Source of the DNA: an uncultured Eubacteriales bacterium
GTDB taxonomy: Bacteria; Bacillota; Clostridia; Christensenellales; Aristaeellaceae
DNA length: 64,000 bases
NCBI GenBank assembly: GCA_902799045.1
Contig: CADBZH010000002.1
Span: 1 to 64,000 of the forward strand
Reading direction: 5' to 3'
The notes beneath the pieces are model-generated. The model was not told where the DNA came from and made no database searches. It saw only the letters and a program-made list of their open reading frames with translations. Positions within the stretch are counted from its first letter, which is position 1. Every line of letters starts with the position of its first letter. Made by a program: the position numbers and the translations under genes. Below are positions 8,131 to 16,698 of this stretch, one piece after another.

Positions 8131-8204
8131 AGACCTCTTCGCTGCGCACAGGATGACAGGAATTGCGATACGCTGTCATCCTGTGCGCAGCGAAGGGGTC
8201 TGTA
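8131..8204. repeat. Palindromic intergenic repeat, family A, copy 2 (perfect 23-bp arms)
   Basis: Arms 8137-8159 and 8173-8195 are perfectly complementary over 23 bp with a 13-nt loop; the right arm contains CATCCTGTGCGCAGCGAAG. This is the cleanest member of the family and sits between the broken aldo/keto reductase and the hydG stop. Confidence 0.8.
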
Positions 8205-8276
8205 TATACCACGAACCAACTATGTTTCACTCATCTTCCGGCTTTTGGAAAGAACTCTTTGTTTCTCAGCCTTTCG

Positions 8277-9725
8277 TCAGAACCGGAAATCCCGGCGGTT
8301 GGAGCTCTTGATGGCCTCGATGTTCTCCTCGGCGATCTTGCGGACGCTGTCCTTGGGAATGCGGTTCAGCTCGTCTTCGATCATCCGCCAGCCAATCGCC
8401 TGCGTCTCGGGCGAGGCGTAGTCCACCAGGTATTCCGCCAGCGTCATCAGCGCGTTCGGGTGGCAGCAGTTCAGGATCTGGCCGCTCTTGCACAGGCTCA
8501 TGAAGCGGTCGCCGGTGCGCCCCGTGCGATAGCAGGCCGTGCAGAAGGAGGGGATGTGGCCGGTCTCCATCAGCCAGCGCACCACCTCGTCCAACGTCCG
8601 CTGATCGGACACGTCGAACTGCTCGGTGTCATGGGGCCGCTCCTCCTCGGTGTAGCCACCCACGGACGTGCGGCTTGCGCCGCTGACCTGGCTGATGCCC
8701 ACCTGCAAGAGGCGCGCGCGCACGGCCTCGCTCTCGCGGGTGGAGACGATCATGCCCGTGTAGGGCACCGCCAGGCGGATGCAGGCGGCGATCTTCGTGA
8801 AGGTTTCGTCGTCGATGCCGTTGTCGAAGGCGTCGGGGTCGATGTCGTCGGCCCGCTTCACCCGCGGCACGCTGATGGTGTGCGGGCCCACGCCGTGCAC
8901 GGCCTCCAGGTGCTCCGCGTGCATGATCAGCCCCGCGAACTCATACTTGTACAGCTCCAGGCCGAACAGCACGCCCAGGCCCACGTCGTCGATGCCGCCC
9001 TCCATGGCGCGGTCCATGGCCTCGGTGTGCCAGGCGTAGTTGTGCTTGGGCCCGGTGGGGTGCAGGCGCTCGTAGCTCTCCTTGTGATAGGTCTCCTGGA
9101 ACAGGATGTAGGTGCCGATGCCCGCATCCTTCAGCTTCCTGTAGTTCTCCACGGTGGTGGCAGCGATGTTCACGTTCACGCGGCGGATGTCGCCGTTTTT
9201 GTGGTGGACGGAGTAGATCGTGTGGATGCAGTCCAGGATGTACTCGATGGGGTTGTTCACCGGGTCCTCGCCGGCCTCGATGGCCAGCCGCTTGTGGCCC
9301 ATGTCCTGCAGCGCGATCACCTCGGCGCGCACCTCGTCCTGGGTCAGCTTCCGCCGGGCAATGTGCTTGTTCTTCAGGTGATACGGGCAATAGAGGCAGC
9401 CGTTCACGCAGTAGTTCGACAGGTACAGCGGCGCGAACATCACGATGCGGTTGCCGTAGAAGGCCAGCTTGATCTCCTCGGCGATCTGATACATCCGCTC
9501 GATCTTCTCCGGGATCTCGCAGGCCAGCAGCACCGAGGCCTCGCGGTGGGTCAGCCCCGCGCAGGTGCAGCCGCTGCCGTTCTTCACCGGGCGCGCATTC
9601 TCCAGGATCGCGTCGATCAATTCCACGTTGTTCTTGTTCGCCTCGGCGTATTCCAGCGTCGCGCGGATCTCCGCGTCGTTGATGAATTCCTCGGCCTTCA
9701 GGGATTTGGGGTCATAAGGGTACAT
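8277..9725 (-). CDS. hydG: [FeFe]-hydrogenase H-cluster maturase HydG
   Basis: 482 residues, the usual HydG length. It is a radical SAM tyrosine lyase that makes the CO and cyanide ligands of the H-cluster. Visible are the CX3CX2C cluster motif (CVNGCLYC, Cys 106/110/113) and the C-terminal auxiliary cluster motif with Cys 395, 398 and 421 (CTACYRTGRTGDRF ... LNCC). AGGAGGAG precedes ATG 9725. It is last in the cluster after hydF and hydE, separated from hydE by 270 bp that hold a family A repeat. Confidence 0.97.
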   Translation of the reverse strand: MYPYDPKSLKAEEFINDAEIRATLEYAEANKNNVELIDAILENARPVKNGSGCTCAGLTHREASVLLACEIPEKIERMYQIAEEIKLAFYGNRIVMFAPLYLSNYCVNGCLYCPYHLKNKHIARRKLTQDEVRAEVIALQDMGHKRLAIEAGEDPVNNPIEYILDCIHTIYSVHHKNGDIRRVNVNIAATTVENYRKLKDAGIGTYILFQETYHKESYERLHPTGPKHNYAWHTEAMDRAMEGGIDDVGLGVLFGLELYKYEFAGLIMHAEHLEAVHGVGPHTISVPRVKRADDIDPDAFDNGIDDETFTKIAACIRLAVPYTGMIVSTRESEAVRARLLQVGISQVSGASRTSVGGYTEEERPHDTEQFDVSDQRTLDEVVRWLMETGHIPSFCTACYRTGRTGDRFMSLCKSGQILNCCHPNALMTLAEYLVDYASPETQAIGWRMIEDELNRIPKDSVRKIAEENIEAIKSSNRRDFRF

Positions 9726-9829
9726 GGTTTTCTCCTCCTGATCGCATTGTTGTTTTGTGGTGGTTTATAGCATGGAAGCAGGTCATACATGGAAGCTCAT
9801 GGGATTGACCTGTCGCTGTCTGTTGACAC

Positions 9830-9912
9830 TGCGGGCAGATGCTTCGCTTCACTCTGGATGACAGGGGCCCTCGATTCGCTGTCATCCTGAACGAAGGATC
9901 TGTACGCTTGAT
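9830..9912. repeat. Palindromic intergenic repeat, family A, copy 3
   Basis: GCTTCGCTTCACTCTGGATGACAG on the left is opposed by CTGTCATCCTGAACGAAGG followed by ATCTGTACG on the right. It occupies the hydE-hydG gap; the remainder of 9726-9995 holds only a weak possible -10 (TATAAA, minus strand near 9767). Confidence 0.65.
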
Positions 9913-9995
9913 GATCGGCCCGCATTGAAAGCGACTGCCTGCGGATGCCCGGGTTTCATTCTGGCCTTTCCGTGACGAGAATGAAGAGGCGTTCA

Positions 9996-11057
9996 TCAAA
10001 ACGCGTTTTTCTTCAGAATATCTCCCCGGTCGACGACCAGCCTGTATCCGATGCGCCGCATCCGCGCGTCCAGGCAATGCCGGCACTGGGCGGATTCTTC
10101 GCCGGTGCAGATCTTGTTGTCGTACAGCTCATACTGCCTGCGAACCGAGACGGGCGAGAGGTTCGGCATCACCACGTTCGCCCCGGCCAGAATGCCCAAC
10201 TCGCGCCCCATCGGGTGGATGGTGCCCAGGGTCGTGGTGGCGGGCAGCAGCACCGGCGGGTGGATCAGCCGGATGATGGACAGCAGCGCGAGCGTCTGCT
10301 CCAGCGTACCGGCGGGCCGATCCCTGAAGGGCGTGTCGTGGTGGGGGATGAACGGCCCGATGCCGCACATGTCCGGCTTGAATGTCTCGATGAACTTCAA
10401 GTCCCTGGCCAGCGTCGCGGGCGTCTGTCCCGGAGAACCGACCATAAAGCCGCAGCCCACCTGGTAGCCGATTTCGCGCAGGTCCCACAGGCAGCGCATC
10501 CGGTTTTCAAACGACATTGCCTTCGGGTGCAGGCTCGCGTAGTGCGCGGGGTCCGCCGTCTCGTGGCGCAGCAGGTAGCGGTCCGCCCCGGCGTCGTGGA
10601 GCCGTTCGTAGCTCTCCCGGCTCCGCTCGCCCATGGAGAGCGTCACGGCGCAGTCCTCATGCCGCCGCTTGAGCGCCGAGACGATGCCGCAGAGCGCCTC
10701 GTCGGTGAAGAAGCCATCCTCGCCGCCCTGCAGCACGAACGTGCGAAAGCCCAGGGCGTGTCCCTCGTCGGCGCAGGCAAGGATCTCCTCCGCCGTCAGG
10801 CGATAGCGCCGCGCGTTCGCGTTGCTCCTGCGTATGCCGCAGTACAGGCAGTCGTTTTTGCAGATGTTGCTGATCTCGATCAGCCCCCGCGTGAACACCG
10901 CGTCGCCGTAGATCGCCCTGCGAACGGCCACGGCCAATTCGCCGAGCCTCGCCGACGCCTCGTCGTCCATCCCGGCGACCAGCGCCGCGTATTCTGGCTC
11001 CGCAAGGCCGTGCTCCCCGGAGAGCCGGTCGATCAGATCGCGAATCTCATCGGTCAT
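9996..11057 (-). CDS. hydE: [FeFe]-hydrogenase H-cluster maturase HydE
   Basis: 353 residues. This radical SAM enzyme acts with HydG and HydF to build the diiron subcluster, taking the HydG product and helping form the azadithiolate bridge. The CX3CX2C motif is CKNDCLYC (Cys 66/70/73); the C-terminus keeps ICTGEESAQCRHCL, a non-essential second cluster site. GGAGGGA precedes ATG 11057, which lies inside the end of hydF (11-bp overlap), indicating translational coupling. Confidence 0.96.
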   Translation of the reverse strand: MTDEIRDLIDRLSGEHGLAEPEYAALVAGMDDEASARLGELAVAVRRAIYGDAVFTRGLIEISNICKNDCLYCGIRRSNANARRYRLTAEEILACADEGHALGFRTFVLQGGEDGFFTDEALCGIVSALKRRHEDCAVTLSMGERSRESYERLHDAGADRYLLRHETADPAHYASLHPKAMSFENRMRCLWDLREIGYQVGCGFMVGSPGQTPATLARDLKFIETFKPDMCGIGPFIPHHDTPFRDRPAGTLEQTLALLSIIRLIHPPVLLPATTTLGTIHPMGRELGILAGANVVMPNLSPVSVRRQYELYDNKICTGEESAQCRHCLDARMRRIGYRLVVDRGDILKKNAF

Positions 11058-12261
11058 GGTGTCCCTCCGTGAGCATCGCGTGCAGCGCCGGGAAGAGCCG
11101 CAGGCTTCGCTCCAACGCGCCGGTCATGCGGGCGATGGCGATGCCGTAGTTGGTAAACGGCACGCCCTGGCGGGTCGCCGAGTCCATCCGCTGCCGCACC
11201 ACTGTCTCCGTCAGCATGCAGCCGCCGCAGTGAATGACGAGCTTATAGGGGGACAGATCCTCCGGGAAATCCCGCCCGGAGACCGTCTCGATCCCGATCG
11301 CCCTGCCGGTGTGCTGGCGAAGCCACCGCGGCAGCTTCACCGTGCCGATGTCGTTGCACTGCCTGTGGTGGGTGCAGCCCTCGGCCAGCAGCACCCGGTC
11401 GCCGTCACTCAAATCGTCCACGGCCCGGACGCCGGCCACCGCCGTCTCCAGGAAGCCCTTGTAGCGGGCCATCAGGATCGAGAAGGACGTGAGCGGGATG
11501 GCCTGCGGCACGGTGGCGCTGACCACGCGAAAGGCCTGGCTGTCCGTCACCACCATCCTGGGCGGCGTCGCCAGCGATTCAAGCGCCCGGGCCAGCTCCG
11601 TCTCCCGGGTCACCAGCGCCGTCGCGCCGGCGTCCAGCAGGTCGCGGATGGCCTGTTGCTGGGGCAGTATGATGCGCCCCTTCGGCGCGGATTCGTCGAT
11701 GGGGCAGACCAGCACCACGGCGTCCCCGGGCGCGACCAGGTCGCCCAGCAGCCGCTTCTCGCCGCCGCTGGGAAGGACGCGGGCCAGCGCCTCCTTCAGC
11801 GCCTGAACGCCCGCGCCGGTCCGGGCGCTGACGGGCAGCGCATCCCTTGCCGCGGGCATGGCGGCGGGGGAATCCACCTTGTTCCAGGCGATCAGGAAGG
11901 GCAGGCTGCGGCCCTTCATCCGCTCGATCAGCTCGACGTCCGCCGGCTGCACGCCGGCCTCGCCGTCGATCACCAGCACCGCCGCGTCGCAGCGGTTCAG
12001 CGCGTCCAGCGCGCGCTGCACGCGAAGCTTTCCCAGTTCGCCGGCATCGTCGACGCCTGGGGTATCGATCATCACCACCGGCCCCAGCGGCAGGAGCTCC
12101 ATGGCCTTTTGCACCGGGTCGGTGGTGGTGCCGCGTACGTCGGACACGATGGCCAGCGCCTGTCCGGTCACGGCGTTGATCAGGCTGGACTTCCCGGCGT
12201 TCCGGCAGCCGAAGAAGCCGATGTGCGCCCGCTGGGCGGACGGGGTTGAATTCAGGCTCAT
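11047..12261 (-). CDS. hydF: [FeFe]-hydrogenase maturation GTPase HydF
   Basis: 404 residues. The N-terminal G domain has GFFGCRNAGKSS (about 15-26), DTPGVDD and NKVD; the C-terminal scaffold keeps the Fe-S ligands in EGCTHHRQ and HCGGCM (CxH...CxxC). HydF carries the premature diiron cluster and hands it to the hydrogenase. The start at 12261 is preceded by GGAGAAA; an in-frame ATG twelve codons upstream lies in a hairpin and is unlikely. Confidence 0.96.
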   Translation of the reverse strand: MSLNSTPSAQRAHIGFFGCRNAGKSSLINAVTGQALAIVSDVRGTTTDPVQKAMELLPLGPVVMIDTPGVDDAGELGKLRVQRALDALNRCDAAVLVIDGEAGVQPADVELIERMKGRSLPFLIAWNKVDSPAAMPAARDALPVSARTGAGVQALKEALARVLPSGGEKRLLGDLVAPGDAVVLVCPIDESAPKGRIILPQQQAIRDLLDAGATALVTRETELARALESLATPPRMVVTDSQAFRVVSATVPQAIPLTSFSILMARYKGFLETAVAGVRAVDDLSDGDRVLLAEGCTHHRQCNDIGTVKLPRWLRQHTGRAIGIETVSGRDFPEDLSPYKLVIHCGGCMLTETVVRQRMDSATRQGVPFTNYGIAIARMTGALERSLRLFPALHAMLTEGHHDR

Positions 12262-12280
12262 AGCATTTCTCCACAGCGAA

Positions 12281-12312
12281 AGCCGCCGCATCCCCACGGG
12301 GATACGGCGGCA
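12281..12312 (-). other. Stable hairpin in the hydF leader
   Basis: On the minus strand CCGCCGTATCCCC pairs with GGGGATGCGGCGG (13 bp, one G-U pair, 2-nt loop). It lies between the regulator gene (ends 12415) and hydF (starts 12261). No T-run follows, so it may slow transcription or mark an mRNA processing point rather than terminate. Confidence 0.5.
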
Positions 12313-12414
12313 TACCAGGGGCCCGGAAACGGGCGAATGCGCGGCATCATATCTTTCGCCTCAGGTTTCGCTTCGGCGTCAGGGGATGGCAGGCTGTTCG
12401 GTTTTCAGAATGAA

Positions 12415-12660
12415 TCAGACGTTGGAATAGGTCGCCTTGGCGTTGATGCCCTCGATGCGGCCCAGCGCGCCGGTCAGCGCGTTGATGCGGTCGTTCGGCG
12501 CATCGATGGCGACGCAGATGATGTTCACGCCCTTCGCGCGATAGGGAATGCCCAGTCGCCCGATGATAAACGGCCCGTACTGGTGCAGCAGCTCGTTCAA
12601 CGGCGTCACGGCGTCTTCGCGCTCTACGATGATGCTGATGACAGCCACGCGATTGTCCAT
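12415..12660 (-). CDS. TM1266-type iron-only hydrogenase system regulator
   Basis: 81 residues with an ACT/NikR C-terminal-like fold (AVISIIVEREDAV; YGPFIIGRLGIPYR; VNIICVAIDAPNDRINALTG). This family regularly sits with hydEFG and is annotated as a putative regulator, but its mechanism is unproven; there is no DNA-binding domain. GGAGGTG precedes ATG 12660, so the longer upstream frame is not used. Its position 60 bp after the tlpA-like gene suggests one minus-strand transcript into the hyd genes. Confidence 0.88.
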   Translation of the reverse strand: MDNRVAVISIIVEREDAVTPLNELLHQYGPFIIGRLGIPYRAKGVNIICVAIDAPNDRINALTGALGRIEGINAKATYSNV

Positions 12661-12720
12661 GTCGATCACCTCCAGTGCATGATAACCGATTTGCAGCACA
12701 AAATCAAGTAAAGATTGCGC

Positions 12721-13494
12721 TCATTCCTCTGTGTAAACCAACGGTATCAGCGCGTAAGAGCCGACGACGGCCTCCGGCTCATAGTCCTCCACCAGCGCGT
12801 AGCCCTCCGGCGCCTTGAGCAGTTGCAGGTGATAGTCCTCCGTCCCGCCATAGAAGAAGATCATGCCCTCCTCGTCGCTCTCGACGGGCACGCATTGTGT
12901 GTCGGTGCAGAAGGCGACGGTCACGCCCGGTACGCCGTAGCCATTCTGGTCGTAGCAATAGACGCCGTAGAAGGTAAAGCGGCTGCCGTCGTAATCGTCC
13001 GCGAGCACGCGATCGATCGTTGCGTTCAGCTGCGAACCGGTGGCGAACGCGCCCACTTGGGAATAGTACACCGTGCCGTCCTTGCCGATCAGCAGCGTGA
13101 CGGGGATGGGCGGTGCGACAAGGAAATCCAGAACGCCCACGTCCGCTTCGTTTGCCAGGTGGAAATTGAGGCCGAAATGCTTGCGGAAGGCGTCCAGCAC
13201 GTCGTCGGTGTCCTTTGGCTCGACGGAAACGGCCACCATGCCGAGCCGGTCGCCGTATTCCTCAAAGGCCGCCTCCAGCAGGGGGAATTCCAACTGGCAG
13301 GGCGGGCACCAGGTGGCGAACACGTTCAGCAGCACCGCGTCCTTCTCCTCCAGCAGGTCCGACAGCGCGAAGGTTTCGTCGTCGATGGTGCGAATGTTGA
13401 AATCGGGCACGCGCTTCAGTTCATCTGGGGCTTCGGCCAGCGCGCAGGCGGCGCAGAGCGTCAGCGCGATCAAAACGGCGATTATCTTCTTCAT
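12721..13494 (-). CDS. Secreted TlpA-like thioredoxin-fold protein with C-terminal extension
   Basis: 257 residues. A signal peptide (MKKIIAVLIALTLCAACALA) is followed by a TlpA/ResA-like domain with redox motif WCPPC in LLNVFATWCPPC and a cis-Pro region PPIPVTLLIGKDG. After about residue 165 an extra ~90-residue domain (FYGVYCYDQNGYGVPGVTV) resembles a beta-sandwich carboxypeptidase-regulatory or Ig-like fold. The protein should act outside the membrane as a thiol-disulfide reductase. It is first in the run that continues into the hyd cluster. Confidence 0.82.
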   Translation of the reverse strand: MKKIIAVLIALTLCAACALAEAPDELKRVPDFNIRTIDDETFALSDLLEEKDAVLLNVFATWCPPCQLEFPLLEAAFEEYGDRLGMVAVSVEPKDTDDVLDAFRKHFGLNFHLANEADVGVLDFLVAPPIPVTLLIGKDGTVYYSQVGAFATGSQLNATIDRVLADDYDGSRFTFYGVYCYDQNGYGVPGVTVAFCTDTQCVPVESDEEGMIFFYGGTEDYHLQLLKAPEGYALVEDYEPEAVVGSYALIPLVYTEE

Positions 13495-13523
13495 GGCGAA
13501 CTCCTTATTCTGCTTTTGAAGGG

Positions 13524-13529
13524 ATTATA
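13524..13529 (-). promoter_or_regulatory. Extended -10 promoter of the tlpA-like gene
   Basis: Minus-strand TGTTATAAT has the TGN extension in front of a perfect TATAAT (13529-13524). The -35 region is weak, as often seen with extended -10 promoters. The start codon lies about 30 bp downstream. Confidence 0.45.
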
Positions 13530-13627
13530 ACACATAGTGATGCCAAAAGCCATAGCCTGTTTGTGACACTTCCACCCTAAGAATGAATACTTTTCCCATC
13601 ATCCCTGAAATCACCAGCGCAATACCG

Positions 13628-13655
13628 TTGATTCTTAACACATTTACGGTATACT
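13628..13655 (+). promoter_or_regulatory. Promoter of lon
   Basis: TTGATT (13628-13633) and TATACT (13650-13655) have 16-bp spacing. Transcripts would begin about 25 bp before the lon start codon. No HrcA or CtsR operator is evident. Confidence 0.5.
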
Positions 13656-13687
13656 GAAACATACGAAAACAACGGGGGACACTTGCA

Positions 13688-16048
13688 TTGAACAAGGTCA
13701 AGCGCCAGAGCACCATCCGGCTTCCGCTGCTGCCGCTGCGGGGGCTTACGGTGTTTCCAAATACCGTCATCACCATCGACGCCGCCCGCGACCGCTCCAT
13801 CGCCGCGCTGCAAAGCGCCGCCCAGGGAGAGGACCAGCGGATTTTTGTCGTGGCCCAGCGGGACAGCCTCACCGAGCGCCCCGGCCTGGAGGACCTCTAC
13901 ACCATGGGCACCATTGCCGTCGTCAAGCAGCTGGTGCACCTGCCGGACCGCACCGTGCGGGCGCTCATCGAGGGCCACGGCCGGGCGATGCTGCTGAACG
14001 TCTACGACGAGGCGAGCCTTCAGCGCGCGGAGATCGTGGCCGTCTCGCCGGTTCGGGAGCTGGTCTACACCGACGCGAACCAGCGCGCCATGATGCGGGC
14101 CATCCGCACCCTCGCGCCCCAGGCGGCCGCCGCCCACGGCCAGAGCATGCCCGAGCTGATGCAGGCCGTCGAGGGCGAGCGCAGCCCGTCGGTGCTGTGC
14201 GACGTGATCGCCTCCAGCCTCATCAATCGCCTGGAGGACAAGCAGGCGCTGCTGGAGTGTCTGGATGTGGACGATCGCATGAAGCTGATGCTGGAAAAGC
14301 TGGCGGACGAGATCCAGATCGGCGAGCTGGAGGAGCGCATACAGGAGCGCGTCCACGAATACATGGACCGCGCCAATCACGAATACTACCTGCGCGAGCA
14401 GATCCACGCCATCCAGGATGAGCTGGGGGAGGACGAGGACGAAGAGGTGGCCGAGCTGCGCCGCCGCATTCGCGCCTCGAAGCTGCCGCCCGCCGCCCGG
14501 GAGCACGTGGAGAAGGAGCTGAAGCGGCTCGCGCGTTCGACCATCCACGCGCCGGAGAGCAGCGTCAGCCAGAACTACATCGAGTACATGCTGGAGCTGC
14601 CCTGGGACGTGTACGATCCCTCCGACATCGACATCGCCAGGGCGCGGAAGATTCTCGAGGCCGATCACTACGGCATGGAGGACGTGAAGAACCGCCTGAT
14701 CGAATACCTGGCCGTGCGTTCCGTGGCCTCGGACAAGTTGAAGAGCCCCATCATCTGCCTGGTCGGCCCGCCGGGCGTGGGCAAGACGAGCATCGCGCAG
14801 TCCATCGCCCGGGCGCTGAACCGCAAGTTCACGCGGCTCAGCCTCGGCGGCGTGCACGACGAGGCCGAGATTCGCGGCCACCGCAAGACCTACGTGGGCG
14901 CGATGCCCGGTCGCATCATCTCCGCCATTCGCGGCTGCAAGACGATGAACCCGGTGTTCCTGCTGGACGAGATAGACAAGATGGCCCGAGACATGCGCGG
15001 CGACCCGGCCTCGGCCATGCTGGAGGCCCTGGACCCCGCCCAGAACAACGCCTTCAAGGATCACTACCTGGAGGTACCTTTCGACCTGTCGGACGTGCTG
15101 TTCATCACCACGGCCAACACGCTGGATACCATCGACCGGGCGCTGCTGGATCGCATGGAGGTCATCGAGGTGCCCAGCTATACCGGCGAGGAAAAGCTGC
15201 AGATCGCCAAGCGGCACCTGCTGCCCAAGCAGCGGGAGGCCCATAACCTCAAGGCCAGCCAGTTCCGCCTGTCCGACAGGGCCATCGAGGCCCTGATCGA
15301 CGGCTATACCCGGGAATCCGGCGTGCGCGGCCTGGAGCGGCAGATCGCCAGGCTCTGCCGCCGCGCCACGCTGCGTCTGGTGGAGTCGCCGGAGACGAAG
15401 AGCGTGTCCGTACGGCCCGGGGACCTGAAGGAATACCTGGGCGCGCCGCGCTACCTGCGCCAGCCGGTGGCGGCGTCGGAGGTCGGCGTGGTGAACGGCC
15501 TGGCCTGGACCAGCGTCGGCGGCGAGGTGATGCCCGTGGAGGCCATCTGCTTCCCCGGCAAGGGCGAGATGAAGCTGACCGGCAAGCTGGGCGAGGTGAT
15601 GAAGGAGTCGGCGGAGCTGGCCCGGAGCGTCGTTCGCGCGCGCCTGGCGGACTTTGGCGTCGCGACGGATTTCTTTGAAAAGCACGATATCCACATCCAC
15701 GTGCCCGAGGGCGCGGTGCCCAAGGACGGCCCATCGGCGGGCGTGGCCCTCAGCTGCGCGCTGATGAGCGCGGTGACGGGTCGCAAGGCCCGGGGGGATT
15801 GCGCCATGACCGGCGAGATCACGCTCCACGGCCGGGTGCTGCCCATTGGCGGCGTAAAGGAAAAGCTGCTGGCGGCCTATCGCCAGGGCATCATGAAGAT
15901 CCTGCTGCCGTGTGAGAACGAGAAGGATCTGGAGAAGATCGACGGCGAGATCCTGAAGAAGTTCGACATACAGCTCATGGATCGCGTGGACGAGGCGCTG
16001 AACGCGGTGCTGGCGCGGGACGCGGGCGGAAAGGGTGACGCGGCATGA
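13688..16048 (+). CDS. lon: ATP-dependent Lon protease
   Basis: 786 residues from a TTG start (GGGGGAC lies nine bases upstream). It has an N-terminal substrate-recognition domain, an AAA+ module with GPPGVGKT at about 360-367 and FLLDEIDKM, and a C-terminal serine-lysine protease domain: Ser about 683 in PKDGPSAGVAL and Lys about 726 in IGGVKEK. It degrades misfolded and regulatory cytosolic proteins as a hexamer. Its TGA overlaps the ATG of engB (ATGA), a pairing also seen in Bacillus. Confidence 0.97.
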   Translation: MNKVKRQSTIRLPLLPLRGLTVFPNTVITIDAARDRSIAALQSAAQGEDQRIFVVAQRDSLTERPGLEDLYTMGTIAVVKQLVHLPDRTVRALIEGHGRAMLLNVYDEASLQRAEIVAVSPVRELVYTDANQRAMMRAIRTLAPQAAAAHGQSMPELMQAVEGERSPSVLCDVIASSLINRLEDKQALLECLDVDDRMKLMLEKLADEIQIGELEERIQERVHEYMDRANHEYYLREQIHAIQDELGEDEDEEVAELRRRIRASKLPPAAREHVEKELKRLARSTIHAPESSVSQNYIEYMLELPWDVYDPSDIDIARARKILEADHYGMEDVKNRLIEYLAVRSVASDKLKSPIICLVGPPGVGKTSIAQSIARALNRKFTRLSLGGVHDEAEIRGHRKTYVGAMPGRIISAIRGCKTMNPVFLLDEIDKMARDMRGDPASAMLEALDPAQNNAFKDHYLEVPFDLSDVLFITTANTLDTIDRALLDRMEVIEVPSYTGEEKLQIAKRHLLPKQREAHNLKASQFRLSDRAIEALIDGYTRESGVRGLERQIARLCRRATLRLVESPETKSVSVRPGDLKEYLGAPRYLRQPVAASEVGVVNGLAWTSVGGEVMPVEAICFPGKGEMKLTGKLGEVMKESAELARSVVRARLADFGVATDFFEKHDIHIHVPEGAVPKDGPSAGVALSCALMSAVTGRKARGDCAMTGEITLHGRVLPIGGVKEKLLAAYRQGIMKILLPCENEKDLEKIDGEILKKFDIQLMDRVDEALNAVLARDAGGKGDAA

Positions 16049-16656
16049 CGATCAAAAAATCGAGATTCGTGCAGTCGCTCAACGCGTTTCGGGACTTTCC
16101 CGGCCAGGGCCTGCCGGAGATCGCCATGGTGGGCAAGAGCAACGTGGGCAAGTCCTCGCTGATCAACAGCATGACGAACAATTCCAAGTTGGCGCGCACC
16201 TCCTCCGAGCCCGGCAAGACGAGGCTGGTGAACCTGTACCTCATCAACGAGGCGTTTTTCCTGGTGGATCTGCCCGGCTACGGCTTCGCCCGTGCCCCGA
16301 AGCAGGAGCGGGACAAGTGGGCCGCGATGATCGAGGGCTACCTGCGCGCATCGACGCACCTGAAGCGCGTGTTCCAGTTGGTGGACATCCGGCACGAGCC
16401 CACCGAGGACGACCAGCTGATGGTGGAATACCTGCGGCACTATGGGATCCCGTTCACCGTGGTCGCCACGAAGGCGGACAAGCTCTCCAAGGCCCAGCGC
16501 GGCCGCAACATCCCGGCCATCTGCCGGAAGCTGGCAGTGCAGCCCTGGGAAGTCATGGTCTATTCCTCGAAGGACGGAACGGGGAAGGACCGCCTGCTGG
16601 AGCTGATCGGCGAAGAGGTTGAACCGGTGGAACAGGAAACTGAAATCAAGGCATAA
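16045..16656 (+). CDS. engB: Ribosome biogenesis GTP-binding protein EngB (YsxC/YihA)
   Basis: 203 residues. The G-domain motifs are GKSNVGKSS (P-loop), DLPGYGFA (G3) and TKADK (G4). It assists assembly of the large ribosomal subunit in the cytoplasm. The start overlaps the lon stop by four bases. Family length and motif order are normal. Confidence 0.96.
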   Translation: MTIKKSRFVQSLNAFRDFPGQGLPEIAMVGKSNVGKSSLINSMTNNSKLARTSSEPGKTRLVNLYLINEAFFLVDLPGYGFARAPKQERDKWAAMIEGYLRASTHLKRVFQLVDIRHEPTEDDQLMVEYLRHYGIPFTVVATKADKLSKAQRGRNIPAICRKLAVQPWEVMVYSSKDGTGKDRLLELIGEEVEPVEQETEIKA

Positions 16657-16698
16657 TGCGCAACCAAAGCATTCACATCTCGAAGGGAGCAATTCAAA

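Noticed and set aside
8163..9770. 535-codon plus-strand frame antisense to hydG
   Set aside because: It begins inside a palindromic repeat and is a shadow of hydG.
13577..15829. 750-codon minus-strand open frame antisense to lon
   Set aside because: Same antisense composition, no ribosome site, no domain; lon is unambiguous.
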